Assembly (NCBI RefSeq): GCF_021462225.1 | Contig: NC_061812.1 | Coordinates: forward strand, 39,938,675-40,002,674 | DNA: 64,000 nt | From: Girardinichthys multiradiatus | Lineage: Eukaryota; Chordata; Actinopteri; Cyprinodontiformes; Goodeidae | Direction of reading: 5' to 3' | In this document: positions 1 to 12,050 of the stretch, piece after piece | Layout of the letters: the number at the start of each line of letters is the position of its first letter | How positions within the stretch are numbered: position 1 is the first letter of the stretch | Program-made: the position numbers and the translations under genes | The notes under the pieces: model-generated | Database searches by the model: none | The model's input: only the letters and a program-made list of their open reading frames with translations | Told to the model about the DNA's origin: nothing

Positions 1-167
1 AAGAAAAGCACATATCTGTGGAAAAATTTGATTTTAACAAAGCCTGACAACCCTCAATACTGACAGTGCCTGCAGCTTTAAGCTTCTCAAAAAGTTGTTC
101 GTTTGGAAATGGCACGAAAACCAGAGTGGAAATTAAAAAAGTACTGCCCGTTATTGTTGTTAAGGTA

Positions 168-681
168 CCCTACCGGTCAAAAGTTTTAGATGCACTGTCT
201 TACTTAATGGGTCTCTTTCATGACTATTTGCATTGTAGAGTCTCCCGAAGGCAACAAAATTGTGAAATTATGTAGTAAACAAAAAGTGTTAATTAACTCT
301 AAACATTTTTATATTTTAGCTTCTTCCAAATAGCCATTGCTTTGATTACTGCTTTGCTCTGTTGTTATTTTCTCCATGAACTTCATGAAATGGTCACCTG
401 AAATGGTTTTCCAAAGAGTCTTGAAAGAACCTCCCAGAGGTTCATTGAGAGACAGCCAAAGGTTAATATTTCAGTCATCACAGCAAAGGGCAACTACAAA
501 TCTAAAATATAAAACATATTTAAAGTTTTTTGTTTTTTTTACAATTTTTTGTTTTCTACTTTATTCCACGTGTTTATTCATCGTTTTGATGGCTTCAGTG
601 AAATTTACATACAAGGTACATAGTCATAAACATAAAGAAAACTATTAAATGAAGTGTGTCTAAAACCTTTGACCGGTGGTG
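168..681. mobile_element. Tc1/mariner-like non-autonomous element
   Basis: TA dinucleotides (166-167 and 682-683) flank inverted termini that share ACCGGTCAAA, then A or G, then GTTTTAGA. Inside, 300-460 is the complement of the C-terminal end of a Tc1 transposase gene and its 3' flank (a KTISGDHFMKF-like reading on the minus strand). Most of the transposase is missing, so this copy is a deletion derivative that cannot encode its own transposase. Confidence 0.75.
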
Positions 682-741
682 TATGTACAAATAATATACT
701 AACTTGGTCTGGTCTTGGTCTGCAGGTCTGCACATCACAGG

Positions 742-2559
742 TGTTGGGACCACAGCCATGGTTACAACGTGAAAGGTCAGTACGGACTTTCCTGGAACTT
801 TCAAAATAAATTGCATTAACCTACTTCCAGCACAGCCAGGAAACGGGGTAACTGCGGACTTCCTGTGACATCACTGTCCTAATAAAAGCACCGCTCTTGC
901 TACATCCTGCCTCTTCCATCCAGACTCCGCTGCGAGGCTGGCCGGAGAGGCAGCGCGCTACTGTGTCTTTGCTGGCAAACAGACATAACTCTTCAACTGG
1001 ATCCAAGGGTGTCATACGATCATCGATCATATGCATAAAGTTAAGTACGGATGAATTGCTGTATGTGTATCCGGTATTAATTCAAGAACGGGAATAATTA
1101 AGGTACAAGCATTACCTGATTTTCTCTCTGAAGCCTGCAGAAGCAAATTGTGTTCCAGAGAATTTCCTGCAGAGACGCTGTCTCTACGATGCCGAGTGGA
1201 GCGGTTTTCCCAGTCTGAAGGAAGGACACCGGCACCGCATCACCGTGGTTACAGTAACTGTGCAGTTGGTTGGCAGACAGAGCAGCCGTCTTTCACCCAC
1301 AGTTACGGAGGTTAGCTGAAACTAATCCTTTGTTCACAGAGCTTTCTTCAAAGTTCGTCGTCACCCAGGCAACTCCTCCTCAATACGGTTCAAACGAGGT
1401 TAGGGTTTGGACAGAGAGATTTAGGATGAAATGATCTGAATATTTTTCATTGTATGAAATTTGCTTTTGTTTGTGTTGAACTCCACTATCTTAGTGCAAG
1501 CAGGCTATCTGCTCAGCACGTGCTCAGGTTTGGGTTCTGTGTTTGTGTGTTTTTAAAGTTAAGACAAACTTTATTTAAAGTGGGATTTTAAACACAGAAG
1601 ATTGATCATAACGCACCGTCCGAGCTTATGTATTTTAACCCTTTTATTAACGGTATTTTAAAATTGTGTGTTTGATTCTGGTGCTAAGCTATCAGCTTCT
1701 TTTGTTAGCTTTAACTGCTAACAGCTAAGAACATGTGCTTGCCCGCTAAAGAATATTTACCCAGAAAGGTTTAGTTTTCAATCCAGTAAACGATATTTTC
1801 CTACACATTATTTTGCTAGACTTGATAGCTAAGTAAACATCATTAAGCCCCATTTCTCCAGAAAGATTTGTCTCTTTTCAAAATATTTTACTATTTCCTT
1901 AATATTTCCCAAGTATTATTTTAATAAAGAAAGGCAGCTAATGAGACACCATTGATAATTAGTCATCCAGAAGGTTGGTTTTATTCAGCAGATCATTCTT
2001 TAAAACATTATTTTATTAAAATAATATTTTATCTGATGCATTGTGAATGGTTGTCTAAAGGTATGCTGATTATTGCCTAAGTTAGTTCCAAAACTAACTT
2101 AACTTCACTTCCAGATTCTTCAAGATAATCCTTGGTTCTCAAACATAAACATTGCATGGTAATTTTGCATCACTCTTTCGATCATGGTTTTCAATCATCT
2201 TTAATCAACTTGTTTATATTGTACATAGCCCATTAGTCTTCCCTATTCTTTAATTCTGCTTGGTAGTTAGTTGGATTGTTTTAGCATGGTAAAGAGTTTG
2301 TTGATTGAAATATGTTTGACTTGAGTTGACTTATTTTTGTTAATAAATTCTTGAATTTTAAGAAGTTATGTGAATTCATTCCATGTGTATGCAGAGTTTT
2401 GCTGTTCAATAATGTCAGAGCTTGGCTCATCCCTTTCAATTTTGTCTTAATACCACCGCCTTATTGGGCTGGTATTCACAGGACAACCCTTAACAGACCG
2501 AAATATTATTTGATAAAATATTATTATTAAATAATATTTTCAGATTCATAGTCACAACA
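742..2559 (+). mobile_element. Solo LTR, copy A (1.8 kb)
   Basis: The element begins TGTTGGGACC and ends CACAACA, the TG...CA form of a long terminal repeat, and is flanked by a near-duplicate CAGG/CAAG. The same sequence recurs at 29111-30608 with unrelated flanks, which fixes both ends. A TATA-like TAATAAAAGC (880-889) follows a TGACATCA motif, and AATAAA (2342-2347) lies near the end, so promoter and polyadenylation parts are in the expected order. No gag, pol or env reading frame adjoins it. The retroelement clade is not identified. Confidence 0.7.
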
Positions 2560-3039
2560 CAAGCTAGCTAACTGGGCAACTAGTCTGATTACCTAACCAA
2601 TATCAACTTATTAGACTCCAAGTGTTACCCTATAAAGAACAGAGCGACAGAAAGTGATAATATTCTGTGCAATAAGCATGTTTACGTAAAGATTTGTACT
2701 AAATTCTGTATTTATTCCATATTTGGCTTTTGTCACTGTGGTGGGTGAATTATATATAATCTTATATGATATATAATTTTTACTATGGAACAATGTAATA
2801 TTTGTGGCTTTTGTATTTTCAATAAAAACAGAATGTTACCCATAATGCTTTTACTGTATACTACAGTGAAACAGTATTTGTTGGTAAAGTTATTATTCTG
2901 GCCCATGCCAAGTTCAAAGCTATACATGCAAGCTGAAAAACACACCTCCATGAATACTTGGTCCCTCAGCAAGTTACACTACACTACAAGCTGTTTATAG
3001 CCATCTTTTAGACGGATATTTGATCAATGTTGTTGGCAG

Positions 3040-3960
3040 AATTGTTGAAGTTCTTTTAAATTGGTTGGTTTCATTGCATGGTCCACAGACTTTTAATAGA
3101 TTTAATGGTGGGGATTTGGAAAGGTCATTCCAGAAGCTTAATTTAAGTCTGCTTTATTTATTCCAGAACCAGGACTGTTTGAGGTAATTGTCCTGTTGAA
3201 AAACTCATCTGTGTCCACCTTTAACATATGACCCAAACTGTCACCATCTGATAAAATGGAACAGCTTTGGATGTTTAAAAACAACCCAGATACCACCATG
3301 GCTTAATTTTAGCATACTGGAACACCTGAGTTACTATCCATAATGAAGCAAGTTAAACATAATCTGGACAAGCCAGATGTCTTCTGAAGAAAAGTCTTAT
3401 GTTCAGACTGACAAAGATTAGGCTATCTGGCCTTTATGAAAAGAAATATGTTTGGAAAAAACTGTGTTTCAAAACCCAAGAACCACTGTATGGTGGCGGT
3501 AGGATTATACACTCTGCTGCAGAGTGTCTATTTTACTGCTTGTGGTAATGATGCATAGCACAAAGTAGGTGGGATAGTAAAAAAGGCAAACCTCCAATCC
3601 TTTAACTTCACCTAAAATCAACAGTTAGATGGTTGAAACGAGAACACAGTTGGGTGTTCCAAGAAGACCATGATTCCCAAACATGCTCTAATATTTCTAT
3701 CAGGAAAAGTGGTCAAATAATTAGCCTGAATGATACCAGAACCTTTTGGATAGATACAAGTGTGGTAAAGGTGCAATTTGCTATGGGATTTTGACCAATT
3801 ATGAGCAAGGTTTATGTCTATATTTGAACCTATGTAGAGTTTTGACTGACCAAGAAACGTCCAGCCTGGATTAGAGAATACCCTCAATAACCTTACATTT
3901 GTGCAATCAATGCTTGTTTTTAAAATTCACTGAAGTTGTTTGGTCAGTGATCATTCAACC
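3040..3960 (+). mobile_element. Degenerate Tc1-like transposon relic
   Basis: Segment 3480-3800 aligns by eye with the second half of a fish Tc1-family transposase gene: a GGTGG..TAGGATTATAC stretch, then GTTGGGTGTTCCAA before an AAGACCATGATTCCCAAACA block (the second catalytic Asp region), then GTGGTCAAATAATTAGCCTGAA. It is full of stops, indels and deletions. Termini are not clear, so the bounds are approximate. Confidence 0.5.
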
Positions 3961-4784
3961 ACAAAAAATAATGATTTAACCAAATAACTCAAGCCCCGAG
4001 TTAATATATTTTTTGGCAATCCCAGTTGCATGTAAAGTTTTTTTAAAAACTACAAATGTTTTTCATTTATACATCTTACGAAAAAAAAAACATTCATCTC
4101 CATACATTTCCTATGTTCTGTGCTATTTACAACATTTCTCACCCTAAGGTTTATTCTATAGGTTTTTATTAAATGTAAACTGGGGATTTATTTCTTTAGG
4201 TAAATTTGAGGTTTCATATGCTGCACACATTTTAAACCTCCCCTGAGGCAAGTCTGAGAAGGTTGGCTTTTTGAATGAAACTGACTTGACATGATTTGAA
4301 GGCTGCTTTCCAGCCTACACAAGCTTTTGAGAGTAAGTGTAATTTCTCACAAATCTACCTTCCACCTTAATCCTTGAAAAAGGTCTAAATTATCATGCCT
4401 TAATAGTGAGAAAATAGGTTATTTGATGAAGCTGTGATCCACTTAGTCCTTTGATTCTGAACAAGAAAAGCAATGAAAAAATGTTTTGATGTCTTTATCA
4501 AAGGAAACTAAGACGATTCTACAGCATCCACGTACCTCAGTATGGCTGTTCAGGAGGGCTTTGAGCTAAAAGTATCACTTTGACCTGAAAGTTGTAACAG
4601 CTCATCTTGATGAGTACTAAGTGTCATGGAAGTCCATCGATACTGTATGAAATGTCTCAGGCAAAGGTACTAATAGCAGCCTCATGATGGCATTACAGAA
4701 TAACAAAAACATATCTATGGGAGACACTTTTTAAAAATACCTTCATCTATCATTGTGTCAGACTGAACAATTCCAGTGACACTA

Positions 4785-5030
4785 CATTAAGTGCCTCGCA
4801 AAAGTAGACAACCCCCTAATAAAATCTTCACATTTTGTTCATGTTACAACCATAAACTTTAAAGTAATTTCTTGGGAGTTTATGCCATAGACCAACACAA
4901 AAGAGTAAAAATCTGTAAAGTGGAAGGAACGGGTTACATGTTTTTTACAAAAGAAAATCTGAGAAGTGTGGCATGCATTGGTATTTTGCCCCCATGAGGG
5001 AATATTTTGTATAACCAACTTACAATTCAA
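4785..5030. mobile_element. Tc1-family 'C' terminal fragment
   Basis: The sequence GTGCCTCGCAAAAGTAGACA, then TCACATTTTGTTCATGTTAC, then TAGACCAACACAAAAGAGT resembles the end of an abundant fish Tc1 family (called family C here). Many fragments of it occur in this window. Only the terminal region is present. Confidence 0.55.
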
Positions 5031-5052
5031 ATTTACAGTCCTGCACTCACCA

Positions 5053-6600
5053 TGTGATCTTGAGAATTAACAATATCAGTTTGATAAAAAAATTAAGAGT
5101 GAATAAGAGAATATTGTTGGACCACTTGTTTGCTGAGTATTGGACTATCTGCACGTTGTTGGACGTCACTGTGCCCCTCCAATGGCTTCGGCCATTTTGT
5201 ATCCAGGACAGCCCGCTCCTACATATCCCATCGAGCATTGCGACTGATATGACTGGGCGTCCCAAGTCTGACGTCACAGGACGCTATATAGGAAGGCGCC
5301 CATTTTTGAAAACTCGCCTTCTGCTAGGACCGGACTAGTAATCAAAGTGCGCCACTTCAAGAGGGGAGATCTTTGCAGAGAGCTTTGCAGAGTTCATTCA
5401 TTCTCTCTCGTTAGACAACGAACAATTCATAACTGAGGTTTTTGGACTAAGAAGGCCAGAGATTTCACTTTGCCGATTGAAGACGTGAGTTGAACACGTA
5501 ACTGAGAACACGGAGTTTCAGAGAGACGAACCGCTATCGTGTTTCATTTCCAAGTCGACTTTGATGGTCAGATCATATTTTTCCTTTTTGTCAAGAAGAC
5601 CAAAGGACGAAGACTGACCGCTTTCCCTGAAGTTAATTGTGGACGCACAATTAACTTAACCCCACTTTTCCTCGCTCGAATTCCCTCGCTCAGGAAGAAG
5701 ACGACACCAAGTAAAACCCATCTTTTATTTAATCTTTTATTTCTTTATTAGAAGGCTTGGGCAGGGTCAGAGGTTGTAGAAACGATCAGAATCGCTGGTT
5801 AGGATCTCATGTGTTCTGAATAATATGTGCATGTAACCTTGCTTATTGAAACTTTGATGTGTTATGTTGATATCGGGATCTGCCGCGGTCCTAGAGCTGT
5901 TTGTGTTACTATCTGAGAGTCAACGCGGGTGCGTTTTAAGACTGGACTGTTAAAACGACCTCATGGTAAAATTCTCCATTTCCCCTTTGTCTTCAATCTC
6001 ACTGTGCTAGCTTGCCGCCAAAAGTTAGAATCCTTTGTGCTCAGGAGTTAGGGGGAAGTTTTATGATCAGAAGATCATAAAGGACAGTCGGAGCTGCGCT
6101 CCAACCCCCCACCACTCGCCACCACACCACCACTCATATTCTCATTTCCTTCGTCTGTTGTGCCATAAACTGCTGGTGGATTCAATACATACCCACTACC
6201 GTTTGTTGATTTTTGCTTATTTAGATGTGTTACCCCTGTGTTTGTAGAATTTTGCATGTTGAGTAGGTGAAAATTAATAAATATTCACATAGATAAAGAG
6301 AGAGCGTTTTGTGTTTCATTGTGTGCGAAAGTGATGTGTCAGTCAAAATAAGGTTATGGTTCCACACGTTTCGGCAGAAACAGTCGATTAAACAGTGACA
6401 TCTCCGGCAATAGTTATTAATTATTACGGAGTATTTAACGGTTGTAATTGTCAGAGGCGTTGAGCCACAATTACAACACCAGAAACATCTCTGGTCTCGA
6501 TTCATAAATGAGGATTTTGGTTAGGAAGTTGATTTTGTCAGGTCATGATCTGTAATTAGAATTATTGATCAAGATTAATCAATCAATAATCATAAACCCA
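5053..6600 (+). mobile_element. LTR-like block, unclassified
   Basis: This 1.5-kb block has the layout of a retroelement LTR: a CRE plus TATA promoter (5269-5290), a transcribed GC-richer part and AATAAA at 6276-6281. A perfect 9-bp inverted repeat with a 4-nt loop lies at about 6060-6081 (TTTATGATC / GATCATAAA). I could not fix the ends or a target duplication, and no retroviral protein is next to it. It shares no clear sequence with LTR copies A and B. It could also be another kind of repeat, or a real promoter. Confidence 0.35.
5269..5290 (+). promoter_or_regulatory. CRE + TATA core promoter-like site
   Basis: A perfect cAMP-response element TGACGTCA (5269-5276) stands eight bases before a TATATA box (5285-5290). 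This is a strong RNA polymerase II core-promoter arrangement. It lies inside the LTR-like block and is opposite in strand to cdh4. Activity is inferred only from motifs. Confidence 0.45.
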
Positions 6601-6639
6601 ACAATATATCAAAGAGCTTTAACCATAAAAATGCAACAA

Positions 6640-7403
6640 AGTTGAATCCGTAACCCCCAAACATTCTGGAGTTTGGTAAATAAATTAGGCCCAAGGAAAG
6701 CTCAAAATATTCCCTTAGAAGTGATATTGGAGGATGGATCTTAATGTTTTGATATTGAAATTGTGTTAAAAAAAAAGTGGGAAACTCAGTTTGGAGCTCC
6801 ATTCTCAGGGAATTATGTTTCACCTGAATGGAATGATGTTTACCTTGAAAGGACAGTTGCTTTAAAAGACCAAATGGAAATTTCTATACAGTTCTCGTCT
6901 AATCCATACTTAAATTTTGATATAACAGAAGATTAAATCCAAAAGGCCATGGATAAACTCAGAATTAAGAAGGCCATGGGATTTGATAATTGGTCAAACG
7001 AATTATTAAAGCAGCCTAGCTTGTTCTCAGTGCTTTATAATTTGTTGTTTACTTGCTTCAAGTAACATCACATTCCCACTGAATGGTGTAAATGTATAAT
7101 CAAACCTATCCCAAAGGGTAAAAATTTAGACCCACGTGTACCAATGAATTACAGAGGAATAAGTCTTCTTAGCTGTGCATATAAATTGTATCCCATTATT
7201 CTTAATGAGAAGTTGGTATGTTATTTGGAATCCAATAACCTACTGGCTGATAAACAGAATGGGTTTAGGAAGAAAAGGGCCTGTATTCATCAGATTTATT
7301 CTATTGTCACTATGGTAAATGCTAAAAAACAAGAAGGAAATTCAACCTTTGCTTGTTTAATAGACCTTCAGAAAGCCTTTGACTGTGTTAATCGAGATTT
7401 ATT
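6640..7403 (+). pseudogene. Non-LTR retrotransposon, 5' part (RT start), broken
   Basis: Translation on the plus strand gives pre-RT and early reverse-transcriptase motifs: KKAMGFDNWSNELL, HIPTEWCKCIIKPIPKG, NYRGISLLSCAYKLYPIILN, QNGFRKKRACIHQI and LIDLQKAFDCVNRDLL. There is at least one stop (after TEDxIQ) and another before HIPTEW. Reading is cut after NRDLL by inserted DNA and resumes at about 8906. The LINE clade is not assigned. It cannot be active. Confidence 0.75.
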
Positions 7404-7872
7404 AAGCTCATCATACTTGTTCTCGTCATCTTCCGCTTCATCCGGGACTGGGTCGTAGGGGCAGCAGACTCAGTAGAGACACCCAGACGTCCCTCTCCCC
7501 AGACACCTCCTCCAGCTCTTCCGGGGGGAGCCCAAGGTGTTCCCAGGCCAGCCAAGAGACATAGTCCCTCCAGCGTGTCGTGGGTCTTCCCTTGGGCCTC
7601 CTCCCGGCGGGACATGCCTGGAACACCTCCTGAGGAAGGCGTCCAGGAGGCATCCGGTATAGATGCCCAAGCCACCTCAACTGGCTCCTCTCGATGTGGA
7701 GGAGCAGCGGCTCTACTCCGAGCTCCTCCCGGATAGCCGAGCTACTCACCCTATCTCTAAGGGAGAGCCACTTGTATGCGGCTTAAATGAGTGGGATCAT
7801 TTATCATATGCGGGATCTCGTTCTTTTGGTCATGTGCCAAAATTCATGGCCATAGGTGAGGGTAGGCTGCAT
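7404..7872 (-). mobile_element. Rex3 (RTE clade) 3' fragment, inserted in LINE
   Basis: The minus strand reads SSVIREELGVEPLLLHIERS, RWLGHLYRMPPGRLPQEVF, then TTRWRDYVSWLAWEHLG and EVSGERDVW, ending near LLPLRPSPG. This is the C-terminal end of the Rex3 protein, followed by the short 3' UTR at the 7404 side. It is 5'-truncated, as usual for LINE copies. A TTATTA motif on both sides of the composite insertion (near 7401 and 8919) may be the trace of a target duplication. Confidence 0.8.
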
Positions 7873-8905
7873 TAAAAAAGAGGATCAACGCGTGAGCCCA
7901 GAAAGGACTGTGCCTCAAAATTAAGAATCTGATTTCATCTAAAGCCTTTTTATCCAGACAACAGAAGTGAACTTGATTGGTGAACAGCTAATTGCCCTAA
8001 GTTTCAGGCTTCTGGAAGTCCTGAAACAACCTCATTTATGTCTCCGGGTTTCCTTCAACTCTTCAGCCTCTGGAAACTACTGTCCTCGGAGACATATAAC
8101 AACAAAGATGTTTAACCATCAAAGCCTGGAGCATCAGTGCCTGCCACTTAAAGGAAGAAAACTGAAGATTAAGTCGTATTTCCTTCAAGAAACCACTCGT
8201 TGTTACCAGAAGAATTCTCCTCCATCAGGTGCATGGATGAGCCTCCGTCTTCAAAGCCTCTCCAAACCCACTAGTTTCAGCATCAGGGAAAGACAGGTTG
8301 AGTTTATTGATTCATTTCTATTATTGAAATTATTTTGTGTTGCCAAATTTAAGCTGTCACTGACCCCTGCAAAAGCATTACTAATTAAAGAAAGCATATA
8401 AAATTCTAGTTAAATCGTGGACATTCAATTATTTGAGTCACCGTATTGTTGGTTTTTCATTGGTGGTAAAAAGTCTTGTTGCCTGGTTCTAGGATATTTT
8501 AGGAGGTTTTTATAGGTTGCCTTAGTCAAGTTTGTTAAAACAGTGCCCTTGGGGCTTGTGCTGAGCTACTAAAATTAACCTAGCCTATATACCAAGAGCC
8601 AGTTGTAAATCAGGGAATGAGCAGCCGTGAACAAAAGTGACTGTCGAAGGTGTGGATGACTGCGAGAGGCTACTCGGTCGTCCGGACCTCCAGTTGAAGA
8701 AGGGCAAGACTTTTGGACGAAGGCTGTCAGAGGCTAGGCGAGTCATTTCCCGACACTAGCTTAAACAGAACTTTCAGTAAACCTGCTTAGTAAGACCTTT
8801 CAGGTTTAGGGAAGTCCGGACCTGTTGGATGGAGAGCTGGATTGAGCAATCCATTTAGACATGGGGAAGTAGAAGGGAGGGGTTAGCTCATCGGACAACG
8901 AAAGT
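7873..8905. other. Unclassified insert inside the LINE
   Basis: This kilobase separates the Rex3 fragment from the resumed LINE reading and must be foreign to the LINE. It has a TATATA-type motif (CTATATACC near 8584-8592) and a 144-codon frame at 7967-8401 that I do not recognise and do not believe to be coding. An LTR-type or other promoter-bearing repeat is possible. I see no terminal repeats. Confidence 0.35.
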
Positions 8906-10171
8906 AGACTGACTTTGTTATTAAAAGAAGGTATTGGTGGTAAATTATATGACTCAGTTAAAGCAATTTATAAAATCCAATATCTTGTGTTCAAGATAAG
9001 GATCATTTAACAGATTGGTTTCCATCATTATATGGTGTCAAACAGGGTGATGTGTTGTCTCCCACATTATTTGCAATATATGTAAATGATTAGATAAATG
9101 TAGTTAAAGAATCAGATGTGGGCATCAAAGTGGGGGACTTGAAACTGTATTTTGTTGCATGCAGCTGACATAGTGCTAATTGCAGAATTATGAATCAACA
9201 ATGAATCCGACCTCCAGAGAATGTTAAATACTGTTCATTCCTGGTGTAACAGAATGAGACTGAAGATAAACATTGATAAAACTCAAGTTATACATTTTAG
9301 AAAGCAGAATCATGCTTTGACAAGTGTTGAATTCTGTTCTGGTACTATAACTTTATTGTTTATTGAAAAGTACAAATACCTTGGATTTACTTTTGATGAA
9401 TATCTTACTTTTCATGAATTGATCAAAGCACTGTCCGAGTCAGCAGGTAGAGCCTTAGGTGCTGTTATAAATAAGGTTAAGGTATGTCGTGATCTGGGTT
9501 ATAAAACCTATACTGAACTGTACAGATCCCGTGTTTGTCCTGTGTCGGATTGTGTGGCAGGGGTATGGGGTCATTGTAAGCAAACACATTGTGAGAATTA
9601 TTTTCAAATATTTAAACAAAAATGGTCAAATTACATTTATATAAGCCAAAGCTGAGAACATACAGTATATTCTGACAAAAGATCCTTTTGTTCTTGAGCC
9701 TTATGTCACACTAAATCTAAGTAGAGCTCAGGGATCAGTGTGTGCTCAGGTGAGGTTTGTGACTTTGCCTCTGGCTCTGGAGACAGGATGGTTTCAATCT
9801 GTTCCAGAGGAGGAGCAGACATGTTGTTTATGCCAGTTAAATGATATGAAAATGAATTACATTTTGTATTTTATTGTCCTTTTTATTATGATTTGAGAAG
9901 GCAACTATTTTGTAAATTGTGAAATGTTGTAGTACAGTTATTTACACTGTCGGATGAGGATAAGCTCAAGTATTTGTTTAAGTATAAGCCACTTTATTTG
10001 GCTCAGTTTTTGTTGATCGCTTGGCTTCAACATAAGAGGACATATTTTGTTTGATATATTGTATGTAGATATCTGCCTAATGTTTTTTTTTTTGTGTGTC
10101 TTGTAAGCCCGTGCTGGCTGGGCACTTTTAATGGTGCAAGACACCTAATAAGTAAATAAATAAATAAAAAC
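8906..10171 (+). pseudogene. Non-LTR retrotransposon, 3' part (RT palm, C-terminus, 3' end)
   Basis: Reading of the LINE resumes with LLLKEGIGGKLYDSVKAIYK, then LTDWFPSLYGVKQGDVLSPT and an IYVND block with a stop. The frame at 9221-9655 carries WCNRMRLKINIDKTQVIHFR, then EKYKYLGFTFDEYLTFHE. These are the RT thumb and post-RT signatures of LINEs. The catalytic FADD-like site is degraded. The copy ends at 10148-10171 in a (TAAA)n tail, an expected LINE 3' end. Confidence 0.75.
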
Positions 10172-10299
10172 ATACTTCTAACATACTTCTCTGCTATTCC
10201 AGATTTCCTTATACAATACAACTCCTGTCTTGGCACCCTGTCATGTGCTTTCTTTCGATCTTCAAAACCACATTGCAGCTCCCTGCACATGCATATAGC

Positions 10300-10555
10300 A
10301 TTAGAAATCTTGTTCAGGGCGCAACTGATGGATACATAGTTTGACCACCTGTTGAGACCTCCAAAGAACAGCTTTATACAGAGAATAAATCACATACAGG
10401 TTGACTGTCTGTAAAAGTAGGTAACTTCTGAAGGTAAGTGGTTGAACTGATTTTTATTAAGGGATATCAAAGTAAAGACGGCTGAATACAGAAGCATACC
10501 AAAAGTTTTAGATTTCAATAAAAAAAAAACAACTATGTATCCTTTTCATTTTTCA
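10300..10555 (-). mobile_element. Tc1 family C, part 1 (split element)
   Basis: CAAAGAACAGCTTTATACAG, then GTAACTTCTGAAGG and AGACGGCTGAATACA, matches the antisense of the 5' region of family C. The expected continuation appears at 15362, after 4.8 kb of inserted DNA. Confidence 0.55.
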
Positions 10556-10860
10556 TTTTTTAAAATTTTTTAAATGCGTCCTGTCGCTGTGCTTCGCGTG
10601 TACCATATAGAGCAGATGGTTGCCTACATGTGCCCGGGCAGTTTTGGTCTACAAAAAGGATTTCTCAAGACAGTATCCTAATTGCGTGATTAAATTGATT
10701 AATTCTGGACTCAATCCAGCATCAGAGTAAGCAGGCCAAATTGATGTAAACTGTGTTTGTATGACCTTTAACCTTTTGAGTAGTTGTGTGTTGGTGCACG
10801 TGTGTGTGTGTTGGATGGGTGAGCATATGTGTAGAAATACCTGTGTTTGTGTCATGTGGG
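10556..10860. other. Unassigned 5' flank of hAT insertion
   Basis: No gene is visible here. The stretch includes a short imperfect TG tract (10785-10815) and sits between the Tc1-C fragment and the hAT terminus. It may belong to another element, together with 15248-15360. Confidence 0.4.
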
Positions 10861-10955
10861 CAGGGGTGAAAGTAGTTTTAAATTCTTGCCGGTACTTAGG
10901 GGCGGAGCTAGCGGAAGAGCTGTGGAGGCACTGGGGGCATATATGCATGCATATA

Positions 10956-12050
10956 CAGTACATACCAAAGGTTTGGACACAACTACTCATTCAAAGAGTT
11001 TTCTTTATTTTCATGACTGAATATTGTAGCTTCACACTGAAGGCATCAAAACTATGAATTAACACAAGTGGAATTATATACTGAACAAAAAAGTGTGAAA
11101 CAACTGAAAATATGCCTTATATTCTAGGTTATTCAAAGTAGCCACCTTTTGCTTTGATTACTGCTCCGCACACTCTTGGCATCCTGTTGATGAGCTTCAA
11201 GAGGTAGTCACCTGAAATGGTTTTCACTTCACAGGTGTGCCCTGTCAGGTTTAATAAATGGGATTTCAAGCCTTATAAATGGGGTTGGGACCATCAGTTG
11301 TGTTGTGCAGGAAGTGGATACAGTACACAGCTGATAGTCCTACTGAATAGACTGTTAGAATTGGTATTATGGCAAGAAAAAAGCAGCTAAGTAAAGAAAA
11401 ACGAGTGGCCATCATTACTTTAGGAAATGAAGGTCAGTCAGTTCGAACAATTGGGAAAACTTTGAAAGTGTCCCCAAGTGCAGTCGCAAAAACCATCAAG
11501 CGTTACAAAGAAACTGGCTCACATGAGGACCGGCCCAGGAAAGGAAGACCAAGAGTCACCTCTGCTGCAGACGATAAGTTCATCCGAGTCACCAGCCTCA
11601 GAAATCGCAGGTTAACAGCAGCTCAGATTAGAGAACAGGTCAATGCCACACAGAGTTCTAGCAGCAGACACATCTCTAGAACAACTGTTAAGAGGAGATT
11701 GTGTGAATCCGGCCTTCAGGGTAAAATAGCTGCTAGGTAACCACTGCTGAGGACAGGCAACAAGCAGAAGAGACTTGTTTGGGCTAAAGAACACAAGGAA
11801 TGGACATTAGACCAGTGGAAATCTGTGCTTTGGTCTGATGAGTCCAAGTTTGGGATCTTTGGTTCCAAACACCGTGTCTTTGTGCGGCACAGAAGAGGTG
11901 AACGGATGGACTCTACTTGCCTGGTTCCCACCATGAAGCATGGAGGAGGAGGTGTGATGGTGTGGGGGTGCTTTGCTGGTGACACTGTTGGGGATTTATT
12001 CAAAATTAAAGGCATACTAAGTCAGCATCACTACCACACCATCTTGCAGA
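10956..12050 (+). mobile_element. Tc1 family A copy 1, 3'-truncated
   Basis: A TA (10954-10955) precedes the terminus CAGTACATACC...GTTTGGACAC, as in copy 2 at 62036. The 5' UTR and most of the transposase gene follow. The element stops abruptly inside the gene, where Rex3 sequence starts. No right terminus is found after Rex3, so the 3' half has been lost. Confidence 0.85.
11369..12049 (+). pseudogene. Tc1 transposase (family A, copy 1), broken
   Basis: The start MARKKQLSKEKRVAIITLGN is followed by a paired helix-turn-helix DNA-binding region (SVRTIGKTLKVSPSAVAKTI) and a GRPR-type basic linker. At codon 124 an AAA (Lys, as in copy 2) has become TAA, ending a 123-residue frame. Beyond it the same frame continues through the first catalytic Asp motif (WSDESKFGIFG) and GGGVMVWGCFAGDTVGDLF, until the Rex3 junction at about 12050. 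The second Asp and the Glu of the DDE triad are missing. Confidence 0.9.

Noticed and set aside
5539..5751. 70-codon frame downstream of the CRE-TATA site as its product
   Set aside because: No recognisable domain or retroviral motif; frame length is within chance.
7967..8401. 144-codon frame as a protein gene
   Set aside because: No motif, no homology I recognise, and it is inside a nested insertion.
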